Assembly (NCBI GenBank): GCA_964636885.1
Contig: CAZWVA010000004.1
Location: 18,323 to 82,322, forward strand
DNA from: CAZWVA01 sp964636885
Lineage (GTDB): Bacteria; Desulfobacterota_D; UBA1144; Nemesobacterales; CSP1-2
Direction of reading: 5' to 3'
DNA length: 64,000 nucleotides
How positions within the stretch are numbered: position 1 is the stretch's first letter; every line of letters begins with the position of its first letter. Position numbers and translations under genes: made by a program. Positions 49,311-58,072 of the stretch are shown here, in pieces. The notes under the pieces are model-generated. The model made no database searches. It was not told where the DNA came from and saw nothing but the letters and a program-made list of their open reading frames with translations.

Positions 49311-51227
49311 CTAGCTGGCCCCCAAGATGCGTGCCACCGTATCCTGGATCTGATGCACCGTAAAGGGCTTGCTTATAAAGGAGAACCCTCCCCCAGCTGT
49401 CACTTCATCCAATATACCGTCATCCGCCTTTCCGCTTATTACCACAACAACGGAATTAGGATCCAGGGTTTTTATCTCTTTTAGTACATCGAGCCTGCCC
49501 TTCACCGCTATCCCCAGATTGAGAAAGATTATATCAAAGTGGCTCTTACCCAGGAGTTCCACTGCGGTTTCGCATCTATTTGCTATAACGACGTTATGAC
49601 CTATACTCGAAAGGGACTCTCGAATAATATCGCAAACGAACCCCTCTTCATCCACTATAAGAACGCTTCCCTTTCTTTCCGTTTGTTTGGGCTTAGTGGT
49701 ATCGTCCCTTTGCTGGGAAGCGACGCTAATCCCATTTGAAAGGCGTTGGATATTGGGAAGCCATATGGTGAATGTCGTTCCCTTTCCTACCTCACTTGTT
49801 AGCTCTATCCTCCCACCGTGTCTTTCGATTATCGCATAGACAACCGAGAGTCCCAGTCCGGTGCCGGCCTTCGAGCCATCCTTGCCCTTCGTTGTAAAAA
49901 ACGGCTCAAAGATCCGTGGCAGATTCTCCTTTGGAATTCCAATCCCGGTATCCGAAAAGTCTATTTTTACATAATCGTCTTTCAACTCCGTGTTTATTGC
50001 GATCATACCACCCTCTGGCATAGCGTGCTTCGAATTTATCGCCAGGTTCAGGATAACCTGCTGCATCTCTCCCACATTCATCCTGATGGGGGGGATCTTT
50101 CCATAGTGTCGTAGGATCCTTATCTTATCCGATTGGAACGTATGCTCTATAAGGGCAAGGGTATCCTCAATCACCTCGTCTACGGAGGCGAGTTGAAACC
50201 TCTCTTCTTTTTGCCTTGAGAACGAGAGCAGTTTATTCACGATCTCAACCGCCCTACTAGAGGCCTTTTCTACGATTTTTAAATCCCTTCTAACCTGATC
50301 TATACTCGTCCTCGACATAGCAAAGCTCGTATAACCTATAATCCCAGTTAGGATGTTATTGAACTCGTGCGCAATACCAGCGGCGAGTTGTCCTACCGCA
50401 GACATCTTGGTGGATTGGATGATTTGGGCTTCTAGCTTCTTTTTCTCCGTAATATCTTCCGTAACTGCTATTACACCGAATATCTCCTGTGTTTCAAAAT
50501 CCACCAAAGGGGAAAGACTGATCTCAAGAAACCTATCCCCGTGTCTCAACTCGTGCTTCGTAGTATAGGAGGAACGGCTGAGAATCTGAGGGACGATCGA
50601 GTCGAAGTTTATCCCTTGAATGATATCTCCCAGTTTTCGTCCAATGCAGTCCTCACCGAATATCTCTACCGTCTTTGGGTTCGCGCTTTTTATCGTCAGA
50701 TCCCTGTCTGTTGTCATTATGCTTTCGTGTGTACTGCTTAGGATATTCTCAAGATCCCGATTCCTCTCCCTCACCTTGAGTTCTAGTGTGGCGTTTAGCT
50801 CCTTTAGTTCCTTGAGGAGTCTTTTGTTTTCGCTGACGAGTTCGTATTTATCGACGGCGTGTTTTATTACGCTTTTTAACTTGTTGTAGTCTAGGGGTTT
50901 CGTAAGGTAATCAAACGCCCCGTAGCGAACGGCTTCTACTGCCGTAACCAGGGAGGCAAAGCCCGTCATAATGATAACCGGTATATCGGGATTAAAGGTA
51001 CGAACCTCCTCGAGAAGGTCTATTCCGTTTTTCTCCGGCATCCTTATATCGGTCAGGATAACATGAAAGGAATCCTCTTTTAGGAGTTGAAGCGCTTTTT
51101 CACAGTTAAAGGCGGTTCTTACATCGTATCCCTCTTTTAGAAGGATGTCAGAGATTATCTTTAGAATGAGATTCTCGTCATCAACTACTAATACTCTCCT
51201 ATTTTCTTTCATCCTTTTCTCCCTCAA
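49311..51227 (-). CDS. Hybrid histidine kinase, REC-PAS-kinase-pseudo-REC
   Basis: 638 residues, cytosolic. Receiver 1 (about 10-125, D60 in ILTDIRMPEKNG), coiled coil, PAS (about 155-262), HisKA with H287 in LAAGIAHEFNNIL, HATPase with DTGIGIPKENL and GTGLGLSVV, then a C-terminal receiver (about 521-636) whose phosphoacceptor position is N570 (FDIIFLNLGI), so it should not accept phosphate. Its start overlaps the preceding membrane kinase by 29 bases, making it third in the PilZ-SPT-GNAT operon. The pseudo-receiver may lock or gate the kinase. Confidence 0.88.
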   Translation of the reverse strand: MREKRMKENRRVLVVDDENLILKIISDILLKEGYDVRTAFNCEKALQLLKEDSFHVILTDIRMPEKNGIDLLEEVRTFNPDIPVIIMTGFASLVTAVEAVRYGAFDYLTKPLDYNKLKSVIKHAVDKYELVSENKRLLKELKELNATLELKVRERNRDLENILSSTHESIMTTDRDLTIKSANPKTVEIFGEDCIGRKLGDIIQGINFDSIVPQILSRSSYTTKHELRHGDRFLEISLSPLVDFETQEIFGVIAVTEDITEKKKLEAQIIQSTKMSAVGQLAAGIAHEFNNILTGIIGYTSFAMSRTSIDQVRRDLKIVEKASSRAVEIVNKLLSFSRQKEERFQLASVDEVIEDTLALIEHTFQSDKIRILRHYGKIPPIRMNVGEMQQVILNLAINSKHAMPEGGMIAINTELKDDYVKIDFSDTGIGIPKENLPRIFEPFFTTKGKDGSKAGTGLGLSVVYAIIERHGGRIELTSEVGKGTTFTIWLPNIQRLSNGISVASQQRDDTTKPKQTERKGSVLIVDEEGFVCDIIRESLSSIGHNVVIANRCETAVELLGKSHFDIIFLNLGIAVKGRLDVLKEIKTLDPNSVVVVISGKADDGILDEVTAGGGFSFISKPFTVHQIQDTVARILGAS

Positions 51228-53724
51228 AGGTATGGTTAATTGGAAGCTCTACTATAAAAGTCGTTCCTTTTCCCTTTTCACTGCTCGCTATGATTCTTCC
51301 TTCATGGCTCTCTATTATTTTATAGCTTATTGAAAGACCAAGACCAGTCCCGGTATCCTTCTTTGTGAAAAAGGGATCAAAGATCTTGGGAAGATCCTCC
51401 TCATCTATACCTACACCCGTGTCTTTAAAACTTATAAATACGCGATCCGAACTCCCATTGTAAAGACCGGTATCTATCTGGAGCTCTCCGCTACCATAGG
51501 GCATCGACTGGATGGCGTTCATTAGGATATTGATGAACACCTGCCAAAGCTGATTGGGATCACCCATAATCCGAGGGACATCAGGGCTCAGGTTCGTTAT
51601 AAGCCTGATGCCGTTGTCGGAGAGCTGCTTTCTTATAAGAACCAGGGCGTTCTCCAAAATACTATTTATGTTTAACGGTTCAAAGTGTGGAGGTTCCGAC
51701 CTTGAGAAGTTAAGCAGGTTATCGATCAATCGGTTTGTTCTATCTATCTCGTGTTTGATGTAGTCCAGGTATTCTCTTGCCTGCTCCGAATTCTCCCCGT
51801 CTATGATTTGAGACAAATAATACCTTGCACCCTCTATGATGTTTAAAGGGTTACGGATTTCATGTGCGATTCCCGCAGCGAGGTGTCCTATTGCCGACAT
51901 CTTTTCCGCCTGTATGAGCTGCGCTTGTGCCTCCCGAAGTCCTCTATTGGCCTCTTCTAGTTTTCTTGCGTAATCCTCAACCAGTTTAAAAGCAAACGCA
52001 TTTTCAATGGCTATAGCGCTCTGGTTCGCAAGGATGCGAAGTAACTTTATATCCTGAGAGTTATAGGAAAGCCCTGATCTCTTTTCACCCAAAGATAGGA
52101 TACCTATTAGCTCCCTCTTAAAAAACATAGGGATAAATAAAGCGGCATTAAAATCGTTAAAGAACCTCATGAGGGTATCCCTGTATTTCATATACCTCTC
52201 GTCGGCGATTAAATCCTCCTTAAAAATCTCTTGTCTGTATCTTTTTAGCGATCTGATTAGCTCACTATCCTCCTTAATGGAATAAGTGCCATAGACGCCT
52301 TCGCTTCCGGCATAAACGCGGTAGTCACCCGAATTCTGATCGAAAAGGATAATCGACACCGAATTCGAAAACATCGTCCGTTCAATAGTACTAATGATCT
52401 TACTGGCGATCTCATCTATATTAAGAAGGGATGTCATAGCGAAACTCATCTCTTCGATGGTCCTACGGTAATCGTATTTGGCTCTAAAGAACGTTGAGTC
52501 TATAAGGTTCTGTATGCGGGCTTTAAACGGGTTTAAGGCGATAACGAGAAAAGCGCTCAGTATTGCAAAGAACACGGGGCTCCTCCAGCCGCCGTAGTTT
52601 GCAAAGAGCACATTAAAGCCGAGCACCATCAGGACCGAGATCCCAACCACAACGCCGGTTAAAACGCCATAGACTAAGGCCTTCTGGATGATTACGTCTA
52701 TATCAAAGAGCTTGTGCTTCACGATAGCATACGCTATAGAAATAGGGAAAAAGACAACCGGAAGAGCCAAAAGATTAAAAGGGATATTTGCCTTAAAAAC
52801 AACGATGCTTATTCCTCCTAGAGCGGGCAGGAATAAACCTAAAAAAGAACCGAGTAGTATTACCTGAGCCCTCTGCTTTTCTAGTGCGGAGGATTCTTTG
52901 AAATAGGTTATTACGGATGAAACCGGTAGTGCCAGGGTGCTTAGAACCACATATAGCCAGCTAAGAGAATGAATCCCCTTCCACATACCATAGGAATTGA
53001 AATAGGTGAAATTCAGGATAAACAAAACCGACGAGAATACGAACGCGATCAAAAAAACAATATAGTGAGTCTTTCTTAAAAGAAGCTTATCGGAAGGGAA
53101 GATAAAAGCCAAATATAAAGCGAAAACTGGACAATAGGCAAAACCGAAGAAAGCCACCTTATCAAATAGATTAAACAGGTATGTAGACTGAGAATGAAAC
53201 GAGTTTACAAACCAGATACCAACTGAAAAGCAAGAGAGAAAGAAGACCTTGCTAGAATACAAGTGCGGTCTTAAATAATAAACGGAGATCCCAATCATTA
53301 GATAAACCAAGCCGACAAAGTATATGACCCCAAACAATGATAGGAAATCCAACACTGTAAATCTCGCAGTCGGAATAGAGAGTTTGACAATATCGTTATT
53401 TCTAGATACACGGTAGCCAATAGGAGTCCCTACAGGTAAACTATCAACGACTCCGTAAATATCATTAGAGGAGTATACTCTCTTCCCATTGATCTCGACT
53501 ATCCTGTCAACTATCCTCTTTAGACTCGTCTTTTCGCTTGTGTGATAAGGGATGTCTGTAACTACCAGATTCTTGTAGAATAAAAAACCTGGAAATGGCC
53601 TATTTATCCATCTCAATGCCCCGACTAGACTAATAACACAAACTACTAAAGATAATAAAACCACTGTAATGGCCATAAATCTCTCTACTCTTTCACCGAT
53701 ACTCAAAGACTGATTCGCCGACAT
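51199..53724 (-). CDS. Sensor histidine kinase with PDZ, multi-TM and GAF
   Basis: 841 residues. TM1 (about 17-37), an extracytoplasmic PDZ-like segment (about 58-120, IVEINGKRVYSSNDIYGVV), then seven or eight TM helices (about 122-395), GAF (about 425-575), HisKA with H621 in LAAGIAHEIRNPLN, and HATPase with DTGVGIDEEDL and GTGLGLSIS. The PDZ-then-TM layout recalls ComP-type peptide-sensing kinases. It starts five bases after the PilZ-SPT-GNAT gene stops and overlaps the hybrid kinase, so it belongs to their operon. The ligand is unknown. Confidence 0.87.
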   Translation of the reverse strand: MSANQSLSIGERVERFMAITVVLLSLVVCVISLVGALRWINRPFPGFLFYKNLVVTDIPYHTSEKTSLKRIVDRIVEINGKRVYSSNDIYGVVDSLPVGTPIGYRVSRNNDIVKLSIPTARFTVLDFLSLFGVIYFVGLVYLMIGISVYYLRPHLYSSKVFFLSCFSVGIWFVNSFHSQSTYLFNLFDKVAFFGFAYCPVFALYLAFIFPSDKLLLRKTHYIVFLIAFVFSSVLFILNFTYFNSYGMWKGIHSLSWLYVVLSTLALPVSSVITYFKESSALEKQRAQVILLGSFLGLFLPALGGISIVVFKANIPFNLLALPVVFFPISIAYAIVKHKLFDIDVIIQKALVYGVLTGVVVGISVLMVLGFNVLFANYGGWRSPVFFAILSAFLVIALNPFKARIQNLIDSTFFRAKYDYRRTIEEMSFAMTSLLNIDEIASKIISTIERTMFSNSVSIILFDQNSGDYRVYAGSEGVYGTYSIKEDSELIRSLKRYRQEIFKEDLIADERYMKYRDTLMRFFNDFNAALFIPMFFKRELIGILSLGEKRSGLSYNSQDIKLLRILANQSAIAIENAFAFKLVEDYARKLEEANRGLREAQAQLIQAEKMSAIGHLAAGIAHEIRNPLNIIEGARYYLSQIIDGENSEQAREYLDYIKHEIDRTNRLIDNLLNFSRSEPPHFEPLNINSILENALVLIRKQLSDNGIRLITNLSPDVPRIMGDPNQLWQVFINILMNAIQSMPYGSGELQIDTGLYNGSSDRVFISFKDTGVGIDEEDLPKIFDPFFTKKDTGTGLGLSISYKIIESHEGRIIASSEKGKGTTFIVELPINHTFEGEKDERK

Positions 53725-53729
53725 TTTAT

Positions 53730-56513
53730 CTAAACTATACTTGGCCCTCCGGTTGCTGAGTTGAGGTTCCTTCCGTATATCGTCCAGTACAAATCCACTT
53801 CTCCACCTAATCCTTCAATAACACGCCTTGAATTCAGATTGTCCTCTAATGCCCAAGAAGCCACAGCCCTGAAATAACCCCTTTCAATCATGGCCTCAGC
53901 CAAACGGCCAAATAAAGCACGGCCGATTCCCCTTCCCCTGTATTTGTCAGATACACCGGCAAGAACGATCACGCCCTCATTTATACCACGTAATTTCATA
54001 GGAAGCTTCACCATCTTTAGTGGTTTTATCTCTCCATTTAACTCCCTAAAAACAGGAGCGTACTGTGGGAATCCTCCAATAAAGCCGACCGGGTTACCGT
54101 CTACCTCCGCCATTAACCAGAGATCCGGAGTTATCAGGGTTTTAAATTCGTTGGCAAATTCCATAAACTCATCGTAGTCAAAAGGAACGTTCCCCCAAAG
54201 ACGCGAAAAGGCCTCGTTATAGATACCGAGTATATAACGGGCTTCCTCATCCCAGCTGTGTTTGTTTATTTTTCTTATTCGGAATCCCCCATCCCACGCC
54301 TCCTTAGAAAAAGCACGGATACGTTCAACATTCTCAGGAGAGGTTAGATCGATCGTATAATGCAAAAGTCGCTTTATAGGGCTAAAGCCCGATTTTGTGA
54401 AATAGTCATGATAATAAGGGGGCGTATAGACTTGGAGAAAGGACGGCGTCTTTTCGAAACCGCTAGATAGAAGCCCTCCACCAAAGAGTCCAAAAATCCC
54501 ATTCACAGGAGCCCATATCTCTTTGGAACCCTCAAGCTCAAGGAACTCCATTGCACTTCCCAGAAGAAGCTCAACCGCCTTCGCCCTATTCGGAAGGGCC
54601 TCGAAGAAACCGAGAAAACCCACATTCCTGTTGTGATACCGATTAAAATAGCTATCCACAAACGCACTTACAGTACCGACTATTTCTCCTCCTTCTTCCA
54701 CCACGAACCTCTTACCACTTACCTTTCTGAAATAGAAGTAATCACCCGAGATGAGTCTTACCTGGTCCTTAACGATAAAGTAAGGAACCCAAGCGGGGTA
54801 ATCCCTGTAAACCTTCCATGAAAACCTCACAGACTCTTCTATTTCCCTTTTAGAGGAAACCTCTCTGACCGAGTATTTCCCTGACCCTAGAGCACCTAGA
54901 GAGATCGGTTTCTTTATAATACCAAACTCCCTTCCCACCTTTTCTATGATCTCTAAGGTCTCATCCAGGTCATCCTTAGTATGAGTTGCCATAAGACTCA
55001 GCCTGAATCTCTCATGTCCCTTTGGCACGGCTGGATAAGGAATAGCATTCAAGTAAACCCCCTCTTCATAAATCCTCTTTGTCATTTTTCTGAGGGTCAG
55101 ATTATCACCGATGATAATAGGGATTATGGCAGATTCTGTGTTTCCGATGTTAAACCCCAGCAACCTCAGGTTCTCCTTCATGTATTTTGTGTTTCTCCAT
55201 AGATTCTTGTGTAGCTCCGGCTCGCTTTCCATAACCTCTATAGCGGCTAGGGCCGCGGCCGCAACCGCTGGGGGAAGGTTTATAGAGAAGAACCCAGATC
55301 TCGCATAGTATCTCAAATAATTGACGACCTCCTTGGAAGAAGCGACAAATCCACCCACAGATCCCAAGGCCTTACTCAGCGTACCCATCACTATATCCAC
55401 CTTTCCCTCTACCTTAAAATGGCTGGGTGTACCCCTTCCCCTCTCACCGATAACCCCAGTTGCGTGTGCCTCATCCACCATAACCCTGGCACCGTATTGG
55501 TTAGCGATTTCAATAATGTGAGGAAGAGGCGCAATATCACCATCCATACTGTACACGCCGTCAATCACTATGAGTTTCCCATTATACTCATCTTTAACGT
55601 TTTCCAATACCCGCTTTAGACTCTCGATGTTAGAATGCTTGAAGGTTCTAAAAGAACCATCGCTTAGCATACAACCATCTATAATACTCGCATGAGCTAG
55701 CCTATCGATTACTGCAATATCACCCTTTCTTACCAAAGCCGATATAGAACCTGAGTTTGCTCCGTAGCCGGTTGGAAAAACCACCGCATCCTCACAGTCC
55801 TTCATTCTAGCCAATTTAAACTCTAGAGCCCTATGTATATCATAAGATCCAGTAAGGAGAGCGGCTCCCTCTGAGCCCGTGCCATACTTTTTTATGGCCT
55901 CCTCGGTAGCCTTTAGGACTTTCGGATGGGTAGAAAGCCCCAAGTAGTTGCAACTACCCATCATGATCATCTCTCTTTCCCTACCGGTCGTCTTATCGGA
56001 GACCCTTACCCTATTTTTACAAGCCGACAGAACGGGTAATCTATACTGGTTAAAACCCTTCTTTGTCGTATCCTCTATGAACTCCCAAAAGGGCTCGGTC
56101 TTTTTGAATATGTCTCTATCCGAAATATCTATAAAATCAGCTAGGTCGAAATCATCCGAATCTATTTTGCTAAAGTTCTTCCTTATGTATTCCTCTAATT
56201 TCGCTCTATGGTACTCATAGATATTTATGAACTGGATTCCCATTCCCGATGGCCCTGATTCCGGGCCTTCGACTTTCTTAATCCATACTACATTGCAGTA
56301 CGCTTTTATAGGTAAAAAATCGGGTAGATCAAACTCCAAGAAAAGCCTCGTTCCTGGTCTTAGAGGGTTCTCAGTTTGAATGAACGCCCCTTGCGGAGAG
56401 AGGTTTACCGCCATCCCGATCGATCTTCCAGTACTTATTGAAAAGACATCGAGGCTTATTCGTATCCTTTCATGTCTTCGCCTTTCTCCGCGTTCTCTTA
56501 AAATGGCCTCCAT
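53730..56513 (-). CDS. PilZ / serine-palmitoyltransferase-like / GNAT fusion enzyme
   Basis: 927 residues. PilZ (about 8-115) has the c-di-GMP signature RRHER (12-16) and NLSPQG (37-42). An alpha-oxoamine synthase (about 155-530) has H274 stacking on PLP, D347 in VDEAH and PLP lysine K381 in GTLSKALGS; the ending PAVPKG and MATHT (508-512) fits serine palmitoyltransferase better than KBL or BioF. A C-terminal acyltransferase part (about 545-915) has DYPAWVPYF, GFLGFFEA and the CoA motif R859-G-R-G-I-G864, resembling the GNAT ceramide-synthase family described in Caulobacter. All three are joined by short linkers. Ribosome-binding site GGGAGGAG supports the start. It heads the operon with two kinases. 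Confidence 0.85.
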   Translation of the reverse strand: MEAILRERGERRRHERIRISLDVFSISTGRSIGMAVNLSPQGAFIQTENPLRPGTRLFLEFDLPDFLPIKAYCNVVWIKKVEGPESGPSGMGIQFINIYEYHRAKLEEYIRKNFSKIDSDDFDLADFIDISDRDIFKKTEPFWEFIEDTTKKGFNQYRLPVLSACKNRVRVSDKTTGREREMIMMGSCNYLGLSTHPKVLKATEEAIKKYGTGSEGAALLTGSYDIHRALEFKLARMKDCEDAVVFPTGYGANSGSISALVRKGDIAVIDRLAHASIIDGCMLSDGSFRTFKHSNIESLKRVLENVKDEYNGKLIVIDGVYSMDGDIAPLPHIIEIANQYGARVMVDEAHATGVIGERGRGTPSHFKVEGKVDIVMGTLSKALGSVGGFVASSKEVVNYLRYYARSGFFSINLPPAVAAAALAAIEVMESEPELHKNLWRNTKYMKENLRLLGFNIGNTESAIIPIIIGDNLTLRKMTKRIYEEGVYLNAIPYPAVPKGHERFRLSLMATHTKDDLDETLEIIEKVGREFGIIKKPISLGALGSGKYSVREVSSKREIEESVRFSWKVYRDYPAWVPYFIVKDQVRLISGDYFYFRKVSGKRFVVEEGGEIVGTVSAFVDSYFNRYHNRNVGFLGFFEALPNRAKAVELLLGSAMEFLELEGSKEIWAPVNGIFGLFGGGLLSSGFEKTPSFLQVYTPPYYHDYFTKSGFSPIKRLLHYTIDLTSPENVERIRAFSKEAWDGGFRIRKINKHSWDEEARYILGIYNEAFSRLWGNVPFDYDEFMEFANEFKTLITPDLWLMAEVDGNPVGFIGGFPQYAPVFRELNGEIKPLKMVKLPMKLRGINEGVIVLAGVSDKYRGRGIGRALFGRLAEAMIERGYFRAVASWALEDNLNSRRVIEGLGGEVDLYWTIYGRNLNSATGGPSIV

Positions 56514-56534
56514 ACGCTCCTCCCGAATAAGTAA

Positions 56535-56570
56535 AAAAGGGTTTTCAGATTGGTTTTATAAAACCCTTTT
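56535..56570 (-). terminator. Terminator-like hairpin in the leader of the fusion gene
   Basis: AAAAGGGTTTT (56535-56545) and AAAACCCTTTT (56560-56570) form a perfect 11-base-pair stem with a 14-base loop. On the minus strand the stem is followed by six T residues and, 15 or so bases later, by the ribosome-binding site of the fusion gene. This can act as an attenuator for the operon, or as the end of a short upstream transcript. Confidence 0.55.
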
Positions 56571-56797
56571 AGAAACCCATATACAATATAGGACGGTGCC
56601 TCTGCATTAGTAATACTCCAAACCGCTTAAGCTCCATTCCTGTGGAATCGCTATTCGTCGTAATATTATAAACCCTACATATCCGTTTGGTAGCTCTGCC
56701 ACCACAGCCAATGGCATAGCCCTTAGGTCGTTAGGTTTGTGCCCCATCCTTTCAGATTAATTTACCTTTTCGACAGTGTCTATCAGTGGCAATTTTA

Positions 56798-56845
56798 GTC
56801 TGAAACGTTTTGGATTTCAACGGTGTTTTCCAAAAAATGTCAGAC
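56798..56845. repeat. Imperfect 17-base inverted repeat
   Basis: 56798-56814 (GTCTGA…TTTTGGA) and 56829-56845 (TCCAAAA…TCAGAC) are complementary at 14 of 17 positions around a 14-base loop. It lies midway in the divergent region and could be an operator or form a stable RNA stem. Confidence 0.55.
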
Positions 56846-56893
56846 ATGAGAATTTTTGTAATTTCGTGCTCTTAGGTTATTATGAAGCCGGAG

Positions 56894-56922
56894 TTGACAT
56901 GAAAGAAAAAGTGTTAAATATC
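56894..56922 (+). promoter_or_regulatory. Possible promoter of the small lipoprotein gene
   Basis: TTGACA at 56894-56899 is perfect; the best -10 is an imperfect AATATC at 17 bases or TAAATA at 15 bases. The gene starts at 57019. Confidence 0.4.
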
Positions 56923-57018
56923 AGCAAGTTACACGTTTTTTTGTGCCCGTAACCAGTGGCATATATTTTGCAAGTCACCAAAGCTCCAAATAGAATAAGA
57001 AGCAAGGAGGGAAATCCA

Positions 57019-57429
57019 ATGAGAAGATCCATTCCATTCGGAATTGCAATAATACTCGCCCTTACCCTTTCATGCGCAAGGGGTGTGAGTAACCTAGAAA
57101 TGGGTATGAGGGTGAGCGATAACCTGTATAACGATTTGGCTCCACAAGTGGCCTATGTCCTTCAGTCTCCCTCGACCGACCACGTAAGGATGAGTCGTCT
57201 GAGGCTTACGAATGAAAAGCTAAACGAATACAGAAAGGCCTATAACGAATGTATAATGGCCCTCAGTTTATGGAAGAGTACAGGACAGCCTCCAGAGAAC
57301 ATCATGGATCTATACGCAGGGATGTGGAGATCCCTTCTCGAGGCGCAGACCCTGGCTGCAAATGCGTATATATACACAAGCGAGTGTGTGGCCAATACGA
57401 CACTGAAGGGAAAGGCCTGTAAGAATTAG
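57019..57429 (+). CDS. Small lipoprotein, unknown family
   Basis: 136 residues from the ATG at 57019 (AAGGAGGG eight bases upstream). A lipoprotein signal (lipobox LTLSC, C19) precedes a helical domain with paired motifs LTNEKLNEYRKAYNECIMALSLWK and YAGMWRSLLEAQTLAANAYIYTSECV, and three Cys after the lipidation site. It may form a small helical bundle. I do not recognise the family and no partner is adjacent. Confidence 0.72.
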   Translation: MRRSIPFGIAIILALTLSCARGVSNLEMGMRVSDNLYNDLAPQVAYVLQSPSTDHVRMSRLRLTNEKLNEYRKAYNECIMALSLWKSTGQPPENIMDLYAGMWRSLLEAQTLAANAYIYTSECVANTTLKGKACKN

Positions 57430-57452
57430 AATCAATACCGGGATACCCATCC

Positions 57453-57977
57453 CTACCTTTCTCCTAGCGCCTTAATAACCATACTCATAAACGCGGGTAG
57501 ATCATCCGGCTTACGGGATGTTATCAGATTTCCATCTCTTACAACCTCGTCGTCTATGTACTGGGCTCCCGCGTTTATGATGTCGTCTTTAATCGCACTA
57601 TAGCATGTTACCCTCTTTCCCTTCAGTATCCCGGCTGATGCGAGTACCCATCCTGCATGGCAAATAGCGGCAACCACCCTTCCCCGATCGAAAGCGTCCC
57701 TTACCAGCTTAAGAAGAGCCGGATAGCGGCGCATATAATCGGGGGCATAGCCTCCTGGAACGACCACGCAATCAATATCCTCGGCATTGACCCTTTCGGC
57801 GGTCGTATTCACCCTTACCGGATAACCGTGTTTACCTGTATAGCTATCCGAACTCCCCGTTCCCACAATCAAGACCTCTGCTCCCTCTTCCTTCAACCTG
57901 TAGAATGGATACCAGAGCTCTAGCTCCTCATACAGGTTCTCGGCCAATATGGCAGCCCTTCTACCCCTTAATTCCAT
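57453..57977 (-). CDS. DJ-1/PfpI-family protein
   Basis: 174 residues when started at 57977, where AAAGGAGG lies upstream; a longer ORF is rejected because it includes that site. The PfpI-type fold has E near AILAENLYEELELW, nucleophile in AAICHAGWVLASAG (Cys-His) and VVVPGGYAPDYMR. Members are proteases, glyoxalases or deglycases. The function here is unassigned. It is monocistronic. Confidence 0.83.
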   Translation of the reverse strand: MELRGRRAAILAENLYEELELWYPFYRLKEEGAEVLIVGTGSSDSYTGKHGYPVRVNTTAERVNAEDIDCVVVPGGYAPDYMRRYPALLKLVRDAFDRGRVVAAICHAGWVLASAGILKGKRVTCYSAIKDDIINAGAQYIDDEVVRDGNLITSRKPDDLPAFMSMVIKALGER

Positions 57978-58072
57978 CTTCGCCTCCTTTCCAGTCATAA
58001 TGGCACTGAGGTAAGAGATATAAACCAAACTCCAATGCGGTCATGTTGATACTATAGTGACCCATAGTTGCC

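Larger units (their letters stand above)
56514..57018. other. 505-base divergent intergenic region
   Basis: This separates the fusion-enzyme operon (minus) from a small lipoprotein gene (plus). It holds the two inverted repeats listed separately (56535-56570 and 56798-56845) and a possible promoter for the lipoprotein (56894-56922). No gene is seen; an upstream in-frame extension of the lipoprotein ORF from 56956 is rejected because it bypasses the AAGGAGG at 57004. Confidence 0.5.

Noticed and set aside
57978..58028. Longer start for the PfpI protein
   Set aside because: The ribosome-binding site AAAGGAGG lies inside the extension and points to the ATG at 57977.
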